A stretch of DNA of 64,000 nt from Flavobacteriales bacterium (GTDB taxonomy: Bacteria > Bacteroidota > Bacteroidia > Flavobacteriales_E > Vicingaceae). Below, in pieces: positions 6,946 through 14,946 of this stretch; position 1 is the first letter of the stretch; each line of letters starts with the position of its first letter. The position numbers and the translations under genes are program-made. A model generated the notes under the pieces. It was not told where the DNA came from, searched no databases, and saw only the letters and a list, made by a program, of their open reading frames with translations. The DNA lies in contig JACJZD010000001.1 of assembly GCA_020635795.1 (NCBI GenBank), positions 1,435,001 to 1,499,000 of the forward strand. Reading direction: 5' to 3'.

Positions 6946-9357
6946 ATGAAACAGAACTTATTTTTATTTCTTGCAGTATTACTTTGTTTAAATGGTTTTA
7001 CACAAACTGGCAAACAACAAGTTTTGTCGGGCAAAGTTATGGATAATAAAGGCGAACTGTTGCCTTATGTGGCTATTGGAATTTTTAACAGTAAAGATTC
7101 TAGCTATGTTAACGGTGCTGCATCCGATATGGACGGAAACTTCAGCCTTAAACTAGCCAATGGAAAATACTATGCAAAAGTTTCTTTTTTAAGTTTTGAA
7201 ACCAAAACCATATCAAACATCATTATTAATAATGCTGATGTTAGTTTACCAGCTATAAAACTTGCTCCTTCTTCATTAAAATTAGATGAGTTTGAGTTTG
7301 TTGACGAGAAAAAACTCATGGAAATTGACCTCGACAAAAAAGTATTTAATGTGGATAAAGACATTACCTCACAAGGAAGTAATGCAGCAGAAGTGCTTAA
7401 TAATGTTCCTTCTGTTTCGGTTGATGTGGAGGGAAATGTAAACTTACGAGGAAGTGGAAATGTTCGGGTTTTAATTAATGGCAAACCTTCGGGTTTAACT
7501 GGAACGAGTACTGCCGATGCATTGCGTCAGCTACAAGGAAGTCAAATAGAAAAAGTGGAAGTAATTACCAATCCATCAGCACGATACGATGCCGAAGGTG
7601 AAGTAGGAATCATCAATATTGTATTAAAAAAAGACAAACGTCAAGGCATTAACGGTACCGTTAATATGGATTTAGGCTATCCAAACAATTATGGAGCAGG
7701 TTTTGGGTTGTCGTACAAAAAAAATGCGTTAACAATCTTTTCTGGTTATAATGCAAGCTATCGCGAGTCGCCTGGTTTTAGTAATTCGTACCAAACTTTT
7801 ACATACAGCGACACCAGTTTTAGTTATTCAAACAATGCAATAAGAGGTCGAGAAAACATCAACCATGGTTTTAATTTAGGTACCGAAATTTATTTGAATG
7901 AATTTAATTCGATTACCCTTTCTGGAAATGGAAATGTTGGGACTGCATACAATATTGTTGATGTTGAATACACCGATTACGACAATCAAAAAAATCCTGT
8001 GCAAGTAGTTACTAGAAATGAGGATGAAGATAAAATATTATCATCCTATGATTTGGCATTTAACTATAGGAAAACATTTACAAAACCCGATCAACTGCTA
8101 ACTTTCGATGCACAATACTCTACAAACAGAGATGATGAAGAATCGATAATTGTACAAAACAATAGTGTTAATAGTACTGATAATACCTACACCAGCGTAT
8201 ATAATTACGAAGGCTCTAAAAACATTTTGTTACAGTCTGATTACATTCATCCACTACCCAATAAAGCCAAGTTTGAAATGGGTTTTAGAGGCAACTATAA
8301 AACTGTTGACGATGATTATCAAGTAAGTTTAATGAATAAAAGTACCAATCAATTTGAGGTTGACCTAGGTTTAAAAAACCTATTACTATACACTGAAAAC
8401 ATTTCGGCAGGTTACGCCATGTTTGGACAAAAGCTTAACAAGTTTTCTTACCAGCTGGGTTTAAGAACTGAATTTTCGGATGTTACTACCGAATTTGTTG
8501 CCACTAACGAAGTAAATCGTCGCACCTATTTAAACTTTTTTTCAAGCTCACACATTTCATACATTATCAAAAATGAGAACTCGGTACAATTAAGTTATAG
8601 CCGCAGATTAAAACGACCACAACATTGGTGGTTGTTGCCTTTTTACAGCATTAGTGACTCAAGAAATAATTTTTACGGAAATCCAAATCTTAACCCAGAA
8701 TATACCGACGCTTTTGAATTGGGCTACCTCAACTATTTCAAAAAAGGTTCTTTACTTTCGAGTGTTTATTACCGATATAGTACTGGAGTTACTGAGCGTA
8801 TTTTGGTATCGGATATTACTGGAACAACCAAAAGAATACCTGCAAACATTGGTTTTAGAAATGCTTATGGTGTAGAGTTTTCAGGTTCTTACCAAATAAA
8901 AAAATGGTGGGACATTAGGGGCGATTTTAACTTTTTTAGAGAAATAACGGATGGAAATTATCAAGGGAAAGTATATTTCAGTGACACCTACACATGGAAT
9001 TCAAAACTAAACTCAAAATGGACGATAAAGAAGAAATTAGGCTTTCAATCGTCGTTTGATTACAATGCACCACAAAAAACTACACAAGGCGAGCAACTAG
9101 CTCGTTATGCGTTAAATTTAGGTGCATCTGTTGATATCCTAAAAGGAAATGGAACATTGAGTTTTAATGCCAGCGATGTATTTAACACACGAAAAAGAAG
9201 AAGTATTGATTATGGAACCAATTTCTACTCAGAAGGAGAGTTCCAATGGCGTTCACGATTTTTTAGATTAAGCTTTACTTATCGTATCAATCAAACCAAG
9301 AAACAAGCCGACAAAAATCGAAAAAACAATGAGTTTGATGATGGTGGTGGGATGTAA
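6946..9357 (+). CDS. Outer-membrane TonB-dependent receptor-like beta-barrel
   Basis: An 803-residue outer membrane protein. A signal peptide (residues 1 to about 19, ending GFTQ) is followed by a carboxypeptidase-regulatory-like Ig domain at about 25-110 (SGKVMDNKGELLPYVAI). A plug domain follows at about 120-240 (VLNNVPSVSVDVEGNVNLRG, PSARYDAEGEVGIINIVLKK), then a large beta-barrel of the OMP_b-brl_3 type. The family imports ligands with TonB energy. No SusD partner is adjacent, so the substrate cannot be guessed. A TAATTTCG element at 6928-6935, a variant of the -7 box, lies 10 nt before the ATG. The stop codon abuts that of convergent purC with no gap. Confidence 0.9.
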   Translation: MKQNLFLFLAVLLCLNGFTQTGKQQVLSGKVMDNKGELLPYVAIGIFNSKDSSYVNGAASDMDGNFSLKLANGKYYAKVSFLSFETKTISNIIINNADVSLPAIKLAPSSLKLDEFEFVDEKKLMEIDLDKKVFNVDKDITSQGSNAAEVLNNVPSVSVDVEGNVNLRGSGNVRVLINGKPSGLTGTSTADALRQLQGSQIEKVEVITNPSARYDAEGEVGIINIVLKKDKRQGINGTVNMDLGYPNNYGAGFGLSYKKNALTIFSGYNASYRESPGFSNSYQTFTYSDTSFSYSNNAIRGRENINHGFNLGTEIYLNEFNSITLSGNGNVGTAYNIVDVEYTDYDNQKNPVQVVTRNEDEDKILSSYDLAFNYRKTFTKPDQLLTFDAQYSTNRDDEESIIVQNNSVNSTDNTYTSVYNYEGSKNILLQSDYIHPLPNKAKFEMGFRGNYKTVDDDYQVSLMNKSTNQFEVDLGLKNLLLYTENISAGYAMFGQKLNKFSYQLGLRTEFSDVTTEFVATNEVNRRTYLNFFSSSHISYIIKNENSVQLSYSRRLKRPQHWWLLPFYSISDSRNNFYGNPNLNPEYTDAFELGYLNYFKKGSLLSSVYYRYSTGVTERILVSDITGTTKRIPANIGFRNAYGVEFSGSYQIKKWWDIRGDFNFFREITDGNYQGKVYFSDTYTWNSKLNSKWTIKKKLGFQSSFDYNAPQKTTQGEQLARYALNLGASVDILKGNGTLSFNASDVFNTRKRRSIDYGTNFYSEGEFQWRSRFFRLSFTYRINQTKKQADKNRKNNEFDDGGGM

Positions 9358-10311
9358 TTAAGCCAATTGAGAAATTGCCTTGGTAACGTTCTCTTCTACC
9401 CTTTTCAATACGTCGCTCACATCAGATTTTACAAATTTATCTCCTGTAATGTTTTCGTAAAGTTCAATGTACCTGTTTGAGATTTCTTCTACAAATTCAT
9501 CAGTCATTTCTGGAACAGTTTGCCCGTCTTTACCCTGAAAATTGTTGGCAATTAACCATTCACGAACAAACTCTTTCGATAACTGTTTTTGTTTTTCTCC
9601 TTTAGCTTGTCGTTCTTCATACCCTTCTTTGTAAAAGTATCGAGAAGAATCTGGTGTATGAATTTCGTCAATCAAATAAATGGTATTTCCAATTTTTCCG
9701 AATTCGTATTTGGTATCTACCAAAATCAATCCCATTTTAGCAGCTATTTCAGTACCTCGTTGAAAAATTTTACGGGTATAATCTTCCAATTTTACATAAT
9801 CAGCTTCACTTACTATTCCTTTTTTAATAATGTCTTCGCGAGAAATATCTTCATCGTGCCCAACACTTGCTTTTGTGCTTGGTGTAATAATTGGTTCTGG
9901 AAATTTGTCGTTTTCTTTCATTCCCTCTGGCATGGTTACTCCACACAACACTCTTCTACCCGCACTATATTCCCTCCATGCATGTCCCGACAAATAGCCT
10001 CTTATAACCATTTCTACTTTAAACGTCTCACATTTTCTTCCAATGGTTACACATGGGTCAGGCACATCAATTACCCAGTTTGGCAAAATATCCTCGGTAG
10101 CTTTTAAAAACTTAGCTGCAATTTGATTCAACACTTGTCCTTTAAAAGGAATAGCTTTAGGTAGTACTACGTCAAAAGCAGAAATTCGGTCTGAAACTAC
10201 CATTACCATTAACTCATCGTTAATGTTATATACGTCTCTTACTTTTCCTTTATACAAACTTTTTTGTCCTGGAAAATTGAATTTGGTCTCTTTTATCGCT
10301 TTTGATTGCAT
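9358..10311 (-). CDS. purC: SAICAR synthetase (purine synthesis)
   Basis: A 317-residue phosphoribosylaminoimidazole-succinocarboxamide synthase, which joins aspartate to CAIR in de novo purine synthesis. Diagnostic segments are SLYKGKVRDVYNI near the N-terminus, VVSDRISAFDVVLP, VEMVIRGYLSGHAWREY, and LVDTKYEFG with IDEIHTPDSSRYF for nucleotide and metal binding. The length is normal for the long-form enzyme seen in this phylum. The gene is monocistronic. A TACTTTTG promoter element on the minus strand lies at 10331-10338. Confidence 0.96.
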   Translation of the reverse strand: MQSKAIKETKFNFPGQKSLYKGKVRDVYNINDELMVMVVSDRISAFDVVLPKAIPFKGQVLNQIAAKFLKATEDILPNWVIDVPDPCVTIGRKCETFKVEMVIRGYLSGHAWREYSAGRRVLCGVTMPEGMKENDKFPEPIITPSTKASVGHDEDISREDIIKKGIVSEADYVKLEDYTRKIFQRGTEIAAKMGLILVDTKYEFGKIGNTIYLIDEIHTPDSSRYFYKEGYEERQAKGEKQKQLSKEFVREWLIANNFQGKDGQTVPEMTDEFVEEISNRYIELYENITGDKFVKSDVSDVLKRVEENVTKAISQLA

Positions 10312-10330
10312 ACCTAATTGTTTTATGATG

Positions 10331-10424
10331 CAAAAGTAAAAAAGGGATTCTGTAATACTCTATACCCAACTAAAAAGTAATTATTATTTTTCAACAACAT
10401 CAATGATTTGTTTACCTACCTTTG
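10331..10424. promoter_or_regulatory. Divergent promoters of purC and the DEAD-box gene
   Basis: TACTTTTG on the minus strand (10331-10338) lies 19 nt before the purC ATG. TACCTTTG on the plus strand (10417-10424) lies 22 nt before the helicase start. Both match TAnnTTTG exactly. Confidence 0.45.
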
Positions 10425-10446
10425 TTTCCAATAAACACACTATATT

Positions 10447-11559
10447 TTGGACAATTTTAAAGACTTAGGCATAAAACCCGATTATATTAAAGGATTAAAC
10501 GAACTAGGAATTACTAAACCTACTCAAATTCAGCAAGAAGCTATTCCTTTGTTATTAACTACAACTACCGATTTGGTTGCTCAAGCTCAAACTGGCACCG
10601 GTAAAACTGCTGCTTATGGCTTACCTTTGTTGCACAATATTGACCCAAAACAAAAGGTTGTACAAGGGTTAATTCTTTGTCCTACACGTGAATTGGGGCA
10701 ACAAGTTGCCAAACAACTTTTTAAGTTTACCAAATACACCGACAAAATATTTGCTGAAGCCGTTTATGGCGGACAACCCATCGATATTCAAATAGGTGCT
10801 TTAAAACGACCTACACACATTATTGTAGCTACTCCAGGCAGACTAATTGATTTAATTAATAGAAAAGCGGTGGACATTAGAAATGTAAAAACCATTATTT
10901 TGGATGAAGCCGATGAAATGTTGAGCATGGGTTTTAAAAAAGAGTTAGACGAAATTTTAGGAACCATAAAAAATGCTGAACAAAAATGGTTGTTTTCTGC
11001 TACCATGCCTCATGGCATAAAACAAATTATTAATGAACACATGGCTGAAGATGCTCACAGAATTGAGGTAAGCAGCAAAAATGTAGTCAACAAGAGTATT
11101 GAACACCAATATGTAATTTGTGATGAAGCGGAGAAACTACAAATGTTGCTTCAGTTTTTAAAATCGCAAGGAAAAAACAGAGGTATCGTGTTTTGCAAAA
11201 CCAAAGCTGCGGTGCAAAAATTAGTTAAACAATTACAAGCAAAAAATGTTGCTGCCGATGCCATTCACGGTGATTTATTGCAAAAAGAGCGTGATAAAGC
11301 CATGAGAGCTTTTAAAAACGAAACCGTTCAATTATTAGTAGCTACCGATATTGCTGCTCGTGGTATTGATGTAGAAGGGTTGGCTTATGTGGTGCATTAT
11401 CAGTTACCTGACCAAGAAGAGTATTATACACACCGAAGTGGAAGAACTGCTAGAGCTGGAAAACAAGGTGTCTCGTTAAGTATTGTAACAACTTTTGAAA
11501 TGAAACAAATTCGGTTTTTTGAAAAGAATTTGAATATTAGCTTTAATCAGGTTAGATGA
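10447..11559 (+). CDS. DEAD-box RNA helicase (short core form)
   Basis: A 370-residue ATP-dependent RNA helicase consisting of the two RecA-like domains only. Q motif: KPTQIQQEAIP (24-34); motif I: AQTGTGKT (47-54); motif II: DEAD (153-156); motif III: SAT (184-186); motif VI: HRSGRTARAGK near the end. The start is TTG at 10447. An in-frame stop at 10432-10434 excludes any upstream ATG, and the residues after the TTG (DNFKDLGI) are those expected at a helicase N-terminus. It lacks the C-terminal tail of the second helicase at 59783. The role is probably rRNA maturation or mRNA remodelling. Confidence 0.93.
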   Translation: MDNFKDLGIKPDYIKGLNELGITKPTQIQQEAIPLLLTTTTDLVAQAQTGTGKTAAYGLPLLHNIDPKQKVVQGLILCPTRELGQQVAKQLFKFTKYTDKIFAEAVYGGQPIDIQIGALKRPTHIIVATPGRLIDLINRKAVDIRNVKTIILDEADEMLSMGFKKELDEILGTIKNAEQKWLFSATMPHGIKQIINEHMAEDAHRIEVSSKNVVNKSIEHQYVICDEAEKLQMLLQFLKSQGKNRGIVFCKTKAAVQKLVKQLQAKNVAADAIHGDLLQKERDKAMRAFKNETVQLLVATDIAARGIDVEGLAYVVHYQLPDQEEYYTHRSGRTARAGKQGVSLSIVTTFEMKQIRFFEKNLNISFNQVR

Positions 11560-11567
11560 TTTGTTTT

Positions 11568-11786
11568 TTAATAGCTAACCGTCCTACTCCGTTTATCAAT
11601 ATAACGTTGTAATCCATAACCTTGTTGCGCTAAACTTTTCATGATTTCTATGCGGTCTAAGCCTTCAGATTCAACAGTAAAATTTGTAGGATTAGTCTCA
11701 TTTTTCATCCAAACTTTAATATAATCCGATCCTAATTCGTAACCAATTATTTTAGAGCCTTTTTTTAGATTTGAATACTTTTCCAT
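11568..11786 (-). CDS. Small conserved-looking hypothetical protein
   Basis: A 72-residue protein that I do not recognise. It has no signal peptide or membrane helix. It alternates strand-like segments (KIIGYELGSDYIKVWMK, TNFTVES) with a helix (RIEIMKSLAQQGYGLQRYI), so a compact alpha/beta fold is likely. The ATG at 11786 is chosen; an in-frame TTG 21 nt upstream would add seven residues. It converges on the helicase gene, with 8 nt between the stops. Confidence 0.5.
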   Translation of the reverse strand: MEKYSNLKKGSKIIGYELGSDYIKVWMKNETNPTNFTVESEGLDRIEIMKSLAQQGYGLQRYIDKRSRTVSY

Positions 11787-11930
11787 ATACTTAATATGTT
11801 TAATCAAATCTAGATAATTCTTATAAAAAATAAATCAGCAGATTTACCTAATTTTTAACATTGTATTGTTAAGCATTAATACTTACAAAAAACACAAGAA
11901 AAATAAGAAGTAAGATGAACTAACTCCTAT

Positions 11931-12314
11931 TTAAATGGATTCTAAAGCAGCTTCTAGAATGGCTTTTACTTCTTTTGCAAAAGGCTCAACAGTTTTGTTT
12001 TTTACTACTTCAAATGCAGCAATAGGGTCAACAATAGAAACATCAACTGTACCGTTTTTGTTTTCAATTATGGTAACATTACAAGGCAACATAATACCTA
12101 TTTTTTCTTCTTGCTGTAACGCTTGATAAGCAAAATTCGGATTACATGCTCCCAATATTTTATACTGCTGAATGTCTTTATCCAACTTTGTTTTTAACGT
12201 GGCTTTTAAATCAATTTCGGTTAAAATACCAAAACCTTTTTCTTTTAATGCCTCTCTAATTTTTTGTTCAGCTTCGGCAAAACTATAAGTGGTGGTTTTG
12301 TTTAAATAATACAT
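11931..12314 (-). CDS. DUF302 family protein
   Basis: A 127-residue protein of the DUF302 family. The family pattern is visible: SFAEAEQKIREALKEKGFGIL at the N-terminus, then YKILGACNPNFAYQALQQE and IGIMLPCNVTI, with the conserved CNP and LPCN. The family fold is a small alpha/beta domain of unknown function, sometimes linked to metal or redox proteins. It starts 2 nt downstream of the lipoprotein gene and is likely co-transcribed with it. It has no signal peptide. Confidence 0.8.
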   Translation of the reverse strand: MYYLNKTTTYSFAEAEQKIREALKEKGFGILTEIDLKATLKTKLDKDIQQYKILGACNPNFAYQALQQEEKIGIMLPCNVTIIENKNGTVDVSIVDPIAAFEVVKNKTVEPFAKEVKAILEAALESI

Positions 12315-12316
12315 GT

Positions 12317-12799
12317 TTAATGACTACTGGTTAGTTTACCTTTAAAATCTAAAAATACATTGCTTTTATTAACTCCCTTGTACAATACTCTATAATATAA
12401 ACTATCGTTATTGTAAAATCCGTTAAGCACTCCTTGATTAAAAATGCCTGTACCTGTAACAAAAGTGGAAAAATAATTATTGGTTATTGTAACTGGAATT
12501 ACATTGTCAGTTTGTCCCTTAAGAGCTGTGGCATTAAAACTAGTTGAAAGTGAATAATTTGGACTTGTTCCAAATACTGTAGAAATTACATTAGTAGCGG
12601 TATAATTGGTTACAGGAGCCCACAACGAATCACTTTTGTCAACCAACATGGTACCAGTAAAAATAAACGTTGTATGAGGTGCTGGAGTGGTAACAGTATT
12701 GTCTGAAGCAGATGAAACGGGTATTGACTTATCTTCTTTTGAGCAAGAATAACCTAACAATAACATCAACCCAAGTGGTAATAAAAGAAAATTTCTCAT
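12317..12799 (-). CDS. Putative lipoprotein
   Basis: A 160-residue exported protein. The N-terminus has a hydrophobic signal (LLLPLGLMLLLG) and a lipobox-like YSC with cysteine at residue 19, followed by acidic/polar residues, so it is probably lipid-anchored. The mature part is rich in threonine, serine and asparagine with beta-strand character. I recognise no domain. The DUF302 gene lies 2 nt downstream and the TPM-domain gene upstream on the same strand. Confidence 0.65.
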   Translation of the reverse strand: MRNFLLLPLGLMLLLGYSCSKEDKSIPVSSASDNTVTTPAPHTTFIFTGTMLVDKSDSLWAPVTNYTATNVISTVFGTSPNYSLSTSFNATALKGQTDNVIPVTITNNYFSTFVTGTGIFNQGVLNGFYNNDSLYYRVLYKGVNKSNVFLDFKGKLTSSH

Positions 12800-12837
12800 A
12801 ATTCAAATTTTAAGCTAAAGGTAAGCATTTATTTAAA

Positions 12838-13626
12838 TCACCAACTCCCTCCTGCACCACCACCACCAAAACTACCGCCACCGAAACCACCAAAGCCTCC
12901 ACCGCCAAAACTACCACCACCTGAGTTAAAATTACCCCAAGAACCGCCATGACTTCTACCTGAGTTGTTCATCAGCATAAAAGCAGTCCAGAATGGAATA
13001 TTATGACCTATTGAATAATCTCTTGCTTTTTTGGCAGTAGTAAAAAATATGAGTAGCATGATTACAATGATAAAAGCAAAAGGAATAATAAATTTACTCC
13101 AATCTGTTTTAGCATATTGGTCGGCAGTAAATTCTCCTGAGGTTAAACTCATCAACACATTTACTGCCTCATGAATTCCATAATAATACTCTTTCGATTT
13201 AAAATATGGTATCATTTCATTCTCTTCAATTCGTTTGGCTATTGCATCAGGCACAACTCCTTCTAAACCATAACCTGGAGCAATAAAGGCATCTCCTCTT
13301 CCATCAATTTCTTTGGGTTTAACCATGATAACAATACCATTGTTTTTTCCTTGCTGACCCACGCCCCATTTTTCGCCCAAGGTATAAGTAAAACTGGCTT
13401 TATCATAACCACACAAATCGGTAACTGTAACCACCAAAATTTGAGTGGAAGTGGTATCGTTAAATGCTTGTAATTTCTGACGCAAAAATGATTCTTCTTC
13501 ATCACTAATAATATTAGCATAATCTTGTACCAAATCTTGTGTTGGTTTTTGGTCTAGCAAACAATCTTGAGCATTCGATTGCTTATAAGTTAAAAGGGTA
13601 AGAAGTATAAATAGATATTTTTTCAT
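12838..13626 (-). CDS. TPM-domain membrane protein with glycine-rich tail
   Basis: A 262-residue protein. A signal peptide spans residues 1 to about 19. A TPM domain (about 28-150) carries the family motifs DYANIISDEEE, LGEKWGVGQQGKNNGIVI and FIAPGYGLEGVVPD. A transmembrane helix follows at about 179-195, then a glycine/serine-rich tail at 227-262 made of GGGSFGG-like units. TPM proteins (YgcG type) are membrane-anchored with an extracytoplasmic domain, and family members include an acid phosphatase and photosystem II repair factors. It belongs to a cluster with a second TPM gene and lemA, a conserved grouping in bacteria. Confidence 0.88.
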   Translation of the reverse strand: MKKYLFILLTLLTYKQSNAQDCLLDQKPTQDLVQDYANIISDEEESFLRQKLQAFNDTTSTQILVVTVTDLCGYDKASFTYTLGEKWGVGQQGKNNGIVIMVKPKEIDGRGDAFIAPGYGLEGVVPDAIAKRIEENEMIPYFKSKEYYYGIHEAVNVLMSLTSGEFTADQYAKTDWSKFIIPFAFIIVIMLLIFFTTAKKARDYSIGHNIPFWTAFMLMNNSGRSHGGSWGNFNSGGGSFGGGGFGGFGGGSFGGGGAGGSW

Positions 13627-13685
13627 TGCTTTGTTTTTTTTGACATTCCTAACAACATAAAGAACCTCATTATTTTTTATAAAGA

Positions 13686-13708
13686 TTTCTGCTTTCGCAG
13701 GAATGACG
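13686..13708. repeat. Short hairpin repeat ending AATGACG
   Basis: TTTCTGC (13686-13692) pairs with GCAGGAA (13697-13703) with one mismatch, and the repeat ends in AATGACG. It lies between the two TPM genes. Confidence 0.4.
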
Positions 13709-13713
13709 AATTA

Positions 13714-14151
13714 CTATTGTTTACCAAACGAAATATCGTCAGCTAATTCGTTTTTATCGTTGCTTTGGTAAGGAAAATGCTTTTTTAATTGTTCTCCAGC
13801 TAATTTTATTCCTTCCGATAGGCCTTCGGTAAATTTTCCTTGCTTAAAGTTTGAAATCATCAAATCTCTCACTCCATCCCAAAAGCCAACAGGCACTTTT
13901 TGATTGATACCAGCATCTCCCAAAATAGCAAACTGTCTATCTTCAGTAGCTAAATAAATTAAAACGCCATTACGTAAAGCCGTTTTTTGCATGTCCAATG
14001 CATCAAACATGTAAGCAGCTCTATCTAACACGTCTTCTTTACATTTTTTGTCGATGTGTACACGAATTTCGCCTGAAGTGTTTTTCTCTGCCTCACGAAT
14101 AGCTGCAACAATTTGTTGTTTTTGCTCTGCTGTAAATAAATCTTTTGCCAT
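13714..14151 (-). CDS. Soluble TPM-domain protein
   Basis: A 145-residue protein made of one TPM domain: IREAEKNTSGEIRVHIDKKC, then ALRNGVLIYLATEDRQFAILGDAGI and VPVGFWDGVRDLM. It has no signal peptide or membrane segment, unlike its longer neighbour, so it is probably cytoplasmic or acts at the inner face of the membrane. LemA, TPM and TPM proteins encoded together are a common trio whose exact function remains uncertain. Confidence 0.87.
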   Translation of the reverse strand: MAKDLFTAEQKQQIVAAIREAEKNTSGEIRVHIDKKCKEDVLDRAAYMFDALDMQKTALRNGVLIYLATEDRQFAILGDAGINQKVPVGFWDGVRDLMISNFKQGKFTEGLSEGIKLAGEQLKKHFPYQSNDKNELADDISFGKQ

Positions 14152-14164
14152 AAATGTATTTTTT

Positions 14165-14239
14165 CGTCATTGCGGATGTAATGAAACGAAATAAAGCAAT
14201 CCTACCAAGGGTAAGATTGCTTCGTTCCTCGCAATGACG
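14165..14239. repeat. Compound palindromic repeat (REP-like), 75 bp
   Basis: CGTCATTGCG (14165-14174) pairs perfectly with CGCAATGACG (14230-14239). An inner stem joins AAGCAATC (14194-14201) to GATTGCTT (14215-14222). The element fills the gap between lemA and the TPM gene and would form a strong hairpin in the transcript. Confidence 0.65.
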
Positions 14240-14244
14240 TATTA

Positions 14245-14835
14245 TTAAAATTGTACTTCTGGTGCTTTTTCAGAACCTGCAGCAGCTTCGAAATAATCTT
14301 TTTTCTCGAAACCAAACATTCCTGCCCAAATGTTTTTTGGGAACTTTCTAATGAATGTGTTGTAATCTTTAGCACTTTCATTAAACTTCTGACGCTCAAC
14401 TGTAATTCTGTTTTCAGTACCTTCTAATTGCGATTGCAGTTCCAAAAAGTTTTGGTTTGCTTTTAAATCAGGATAACGCTCTACTACAACCATTAATTTA
14501 GATAATGCAGAACTTAACCCATCTTGAGCAGCAGCAAACTGTTTAATTGACTCTGCATTTAATTTAGAAGGGTCAATAGTTGTTGAAGTAGCTTTAGCTC
14601 TTGCATTTACAACGCCTTCTAAAGTTTCTCTTTCGTGAGCAGCATAACCTTTAACCGTGTTAACCAAGTTTGGAATAAGGTCGGCTCTACGTTGGTAAAC
14701 GTTTTCTACTTGTGACCACTGACCTGTTACTGCTTCGTCTTTTGTTACCATACTGTTGTATGAACCCATTACTGAGAACACCATAAGAAGGATTAGCAAG
14801 CCCACTACTCCTAATATTATCCATGTTTTTTTCAT
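14245..14835 (-). CDS. lemA: LemA family membrane protein
   Basis: A 196-residue protein with an N-terminal transmembrane helix (about 5-24) and a long alpha-helical domain. Family motifs are YNSMVTKDEAVTGQWSQVEN, YQRRADLIPNLVNTVKGYA and HERETLEGVVNARA. The N-terminus is short and the bulk lies on one side of the membrane. LemA proteins usually sit with TPM-domain genes, as here, and are thought to work together at the membrane; the biochemical role is not established. It is the first gene of the lemA-TPM-TPM run on the minus strand. Confidence 0.93.
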   Translation of the reverse strand: MKKTWIILGVVGLLILLMVFSVMGSYNSMVTKDEAVTGQWSQVENVYQRRADLIPNLVNTVKGYAAHERETLEGVVNARAKATSTTIDPSKLNAESIKQFAAAQDGLSSALSKLMVVVERYPDLKANQNFLELQSQLEGTENRITVERQKFNESAKDYNTFIRKFPKNIWAGMFGFEKKDYFEAAAGSEKAPEVQF

Positions 14836-14899
14836 TTTCTTTTTTTGTTTTTAAGTTTAATTTTTAATAAAGTTATACTTTTAAATTGTCACACACCAA

Positions 14900-14930
14900 C
14901 CTTGTCTAAAGTTTTAAACTTTAGACAAGG
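14900..14930. repeat. Perfect 31-nt palindromic hairpin
   Basis: CCTTGTCTAAAGTTT (14900-14914) pairs perfectly with 14916-14930 around a single T, giving a 15-bp stem before loop opening. It lies between the htpG stop and the lemA start. It has no U-run, so it is more repeat-like than a standard terminator, though it could stop transcription from htpG. Confidence 0.6.
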
Positions 14931-14946
14931 TGATGTAGAAATTAAT

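Noticed and set aside
9589..10107. A 172-codon frame antisense to purC
   Set aside because: The product is rich in F, Y, S and N with no recognisable pattern, and purC on the other strand is intact and fully explains the region.
14900..14930. Standard Rho-independent terminator of htpG
   Set aside because: The stem is strong but no U-run follows on the htpG strand, so a repeat is the better label, though some termination is possible.
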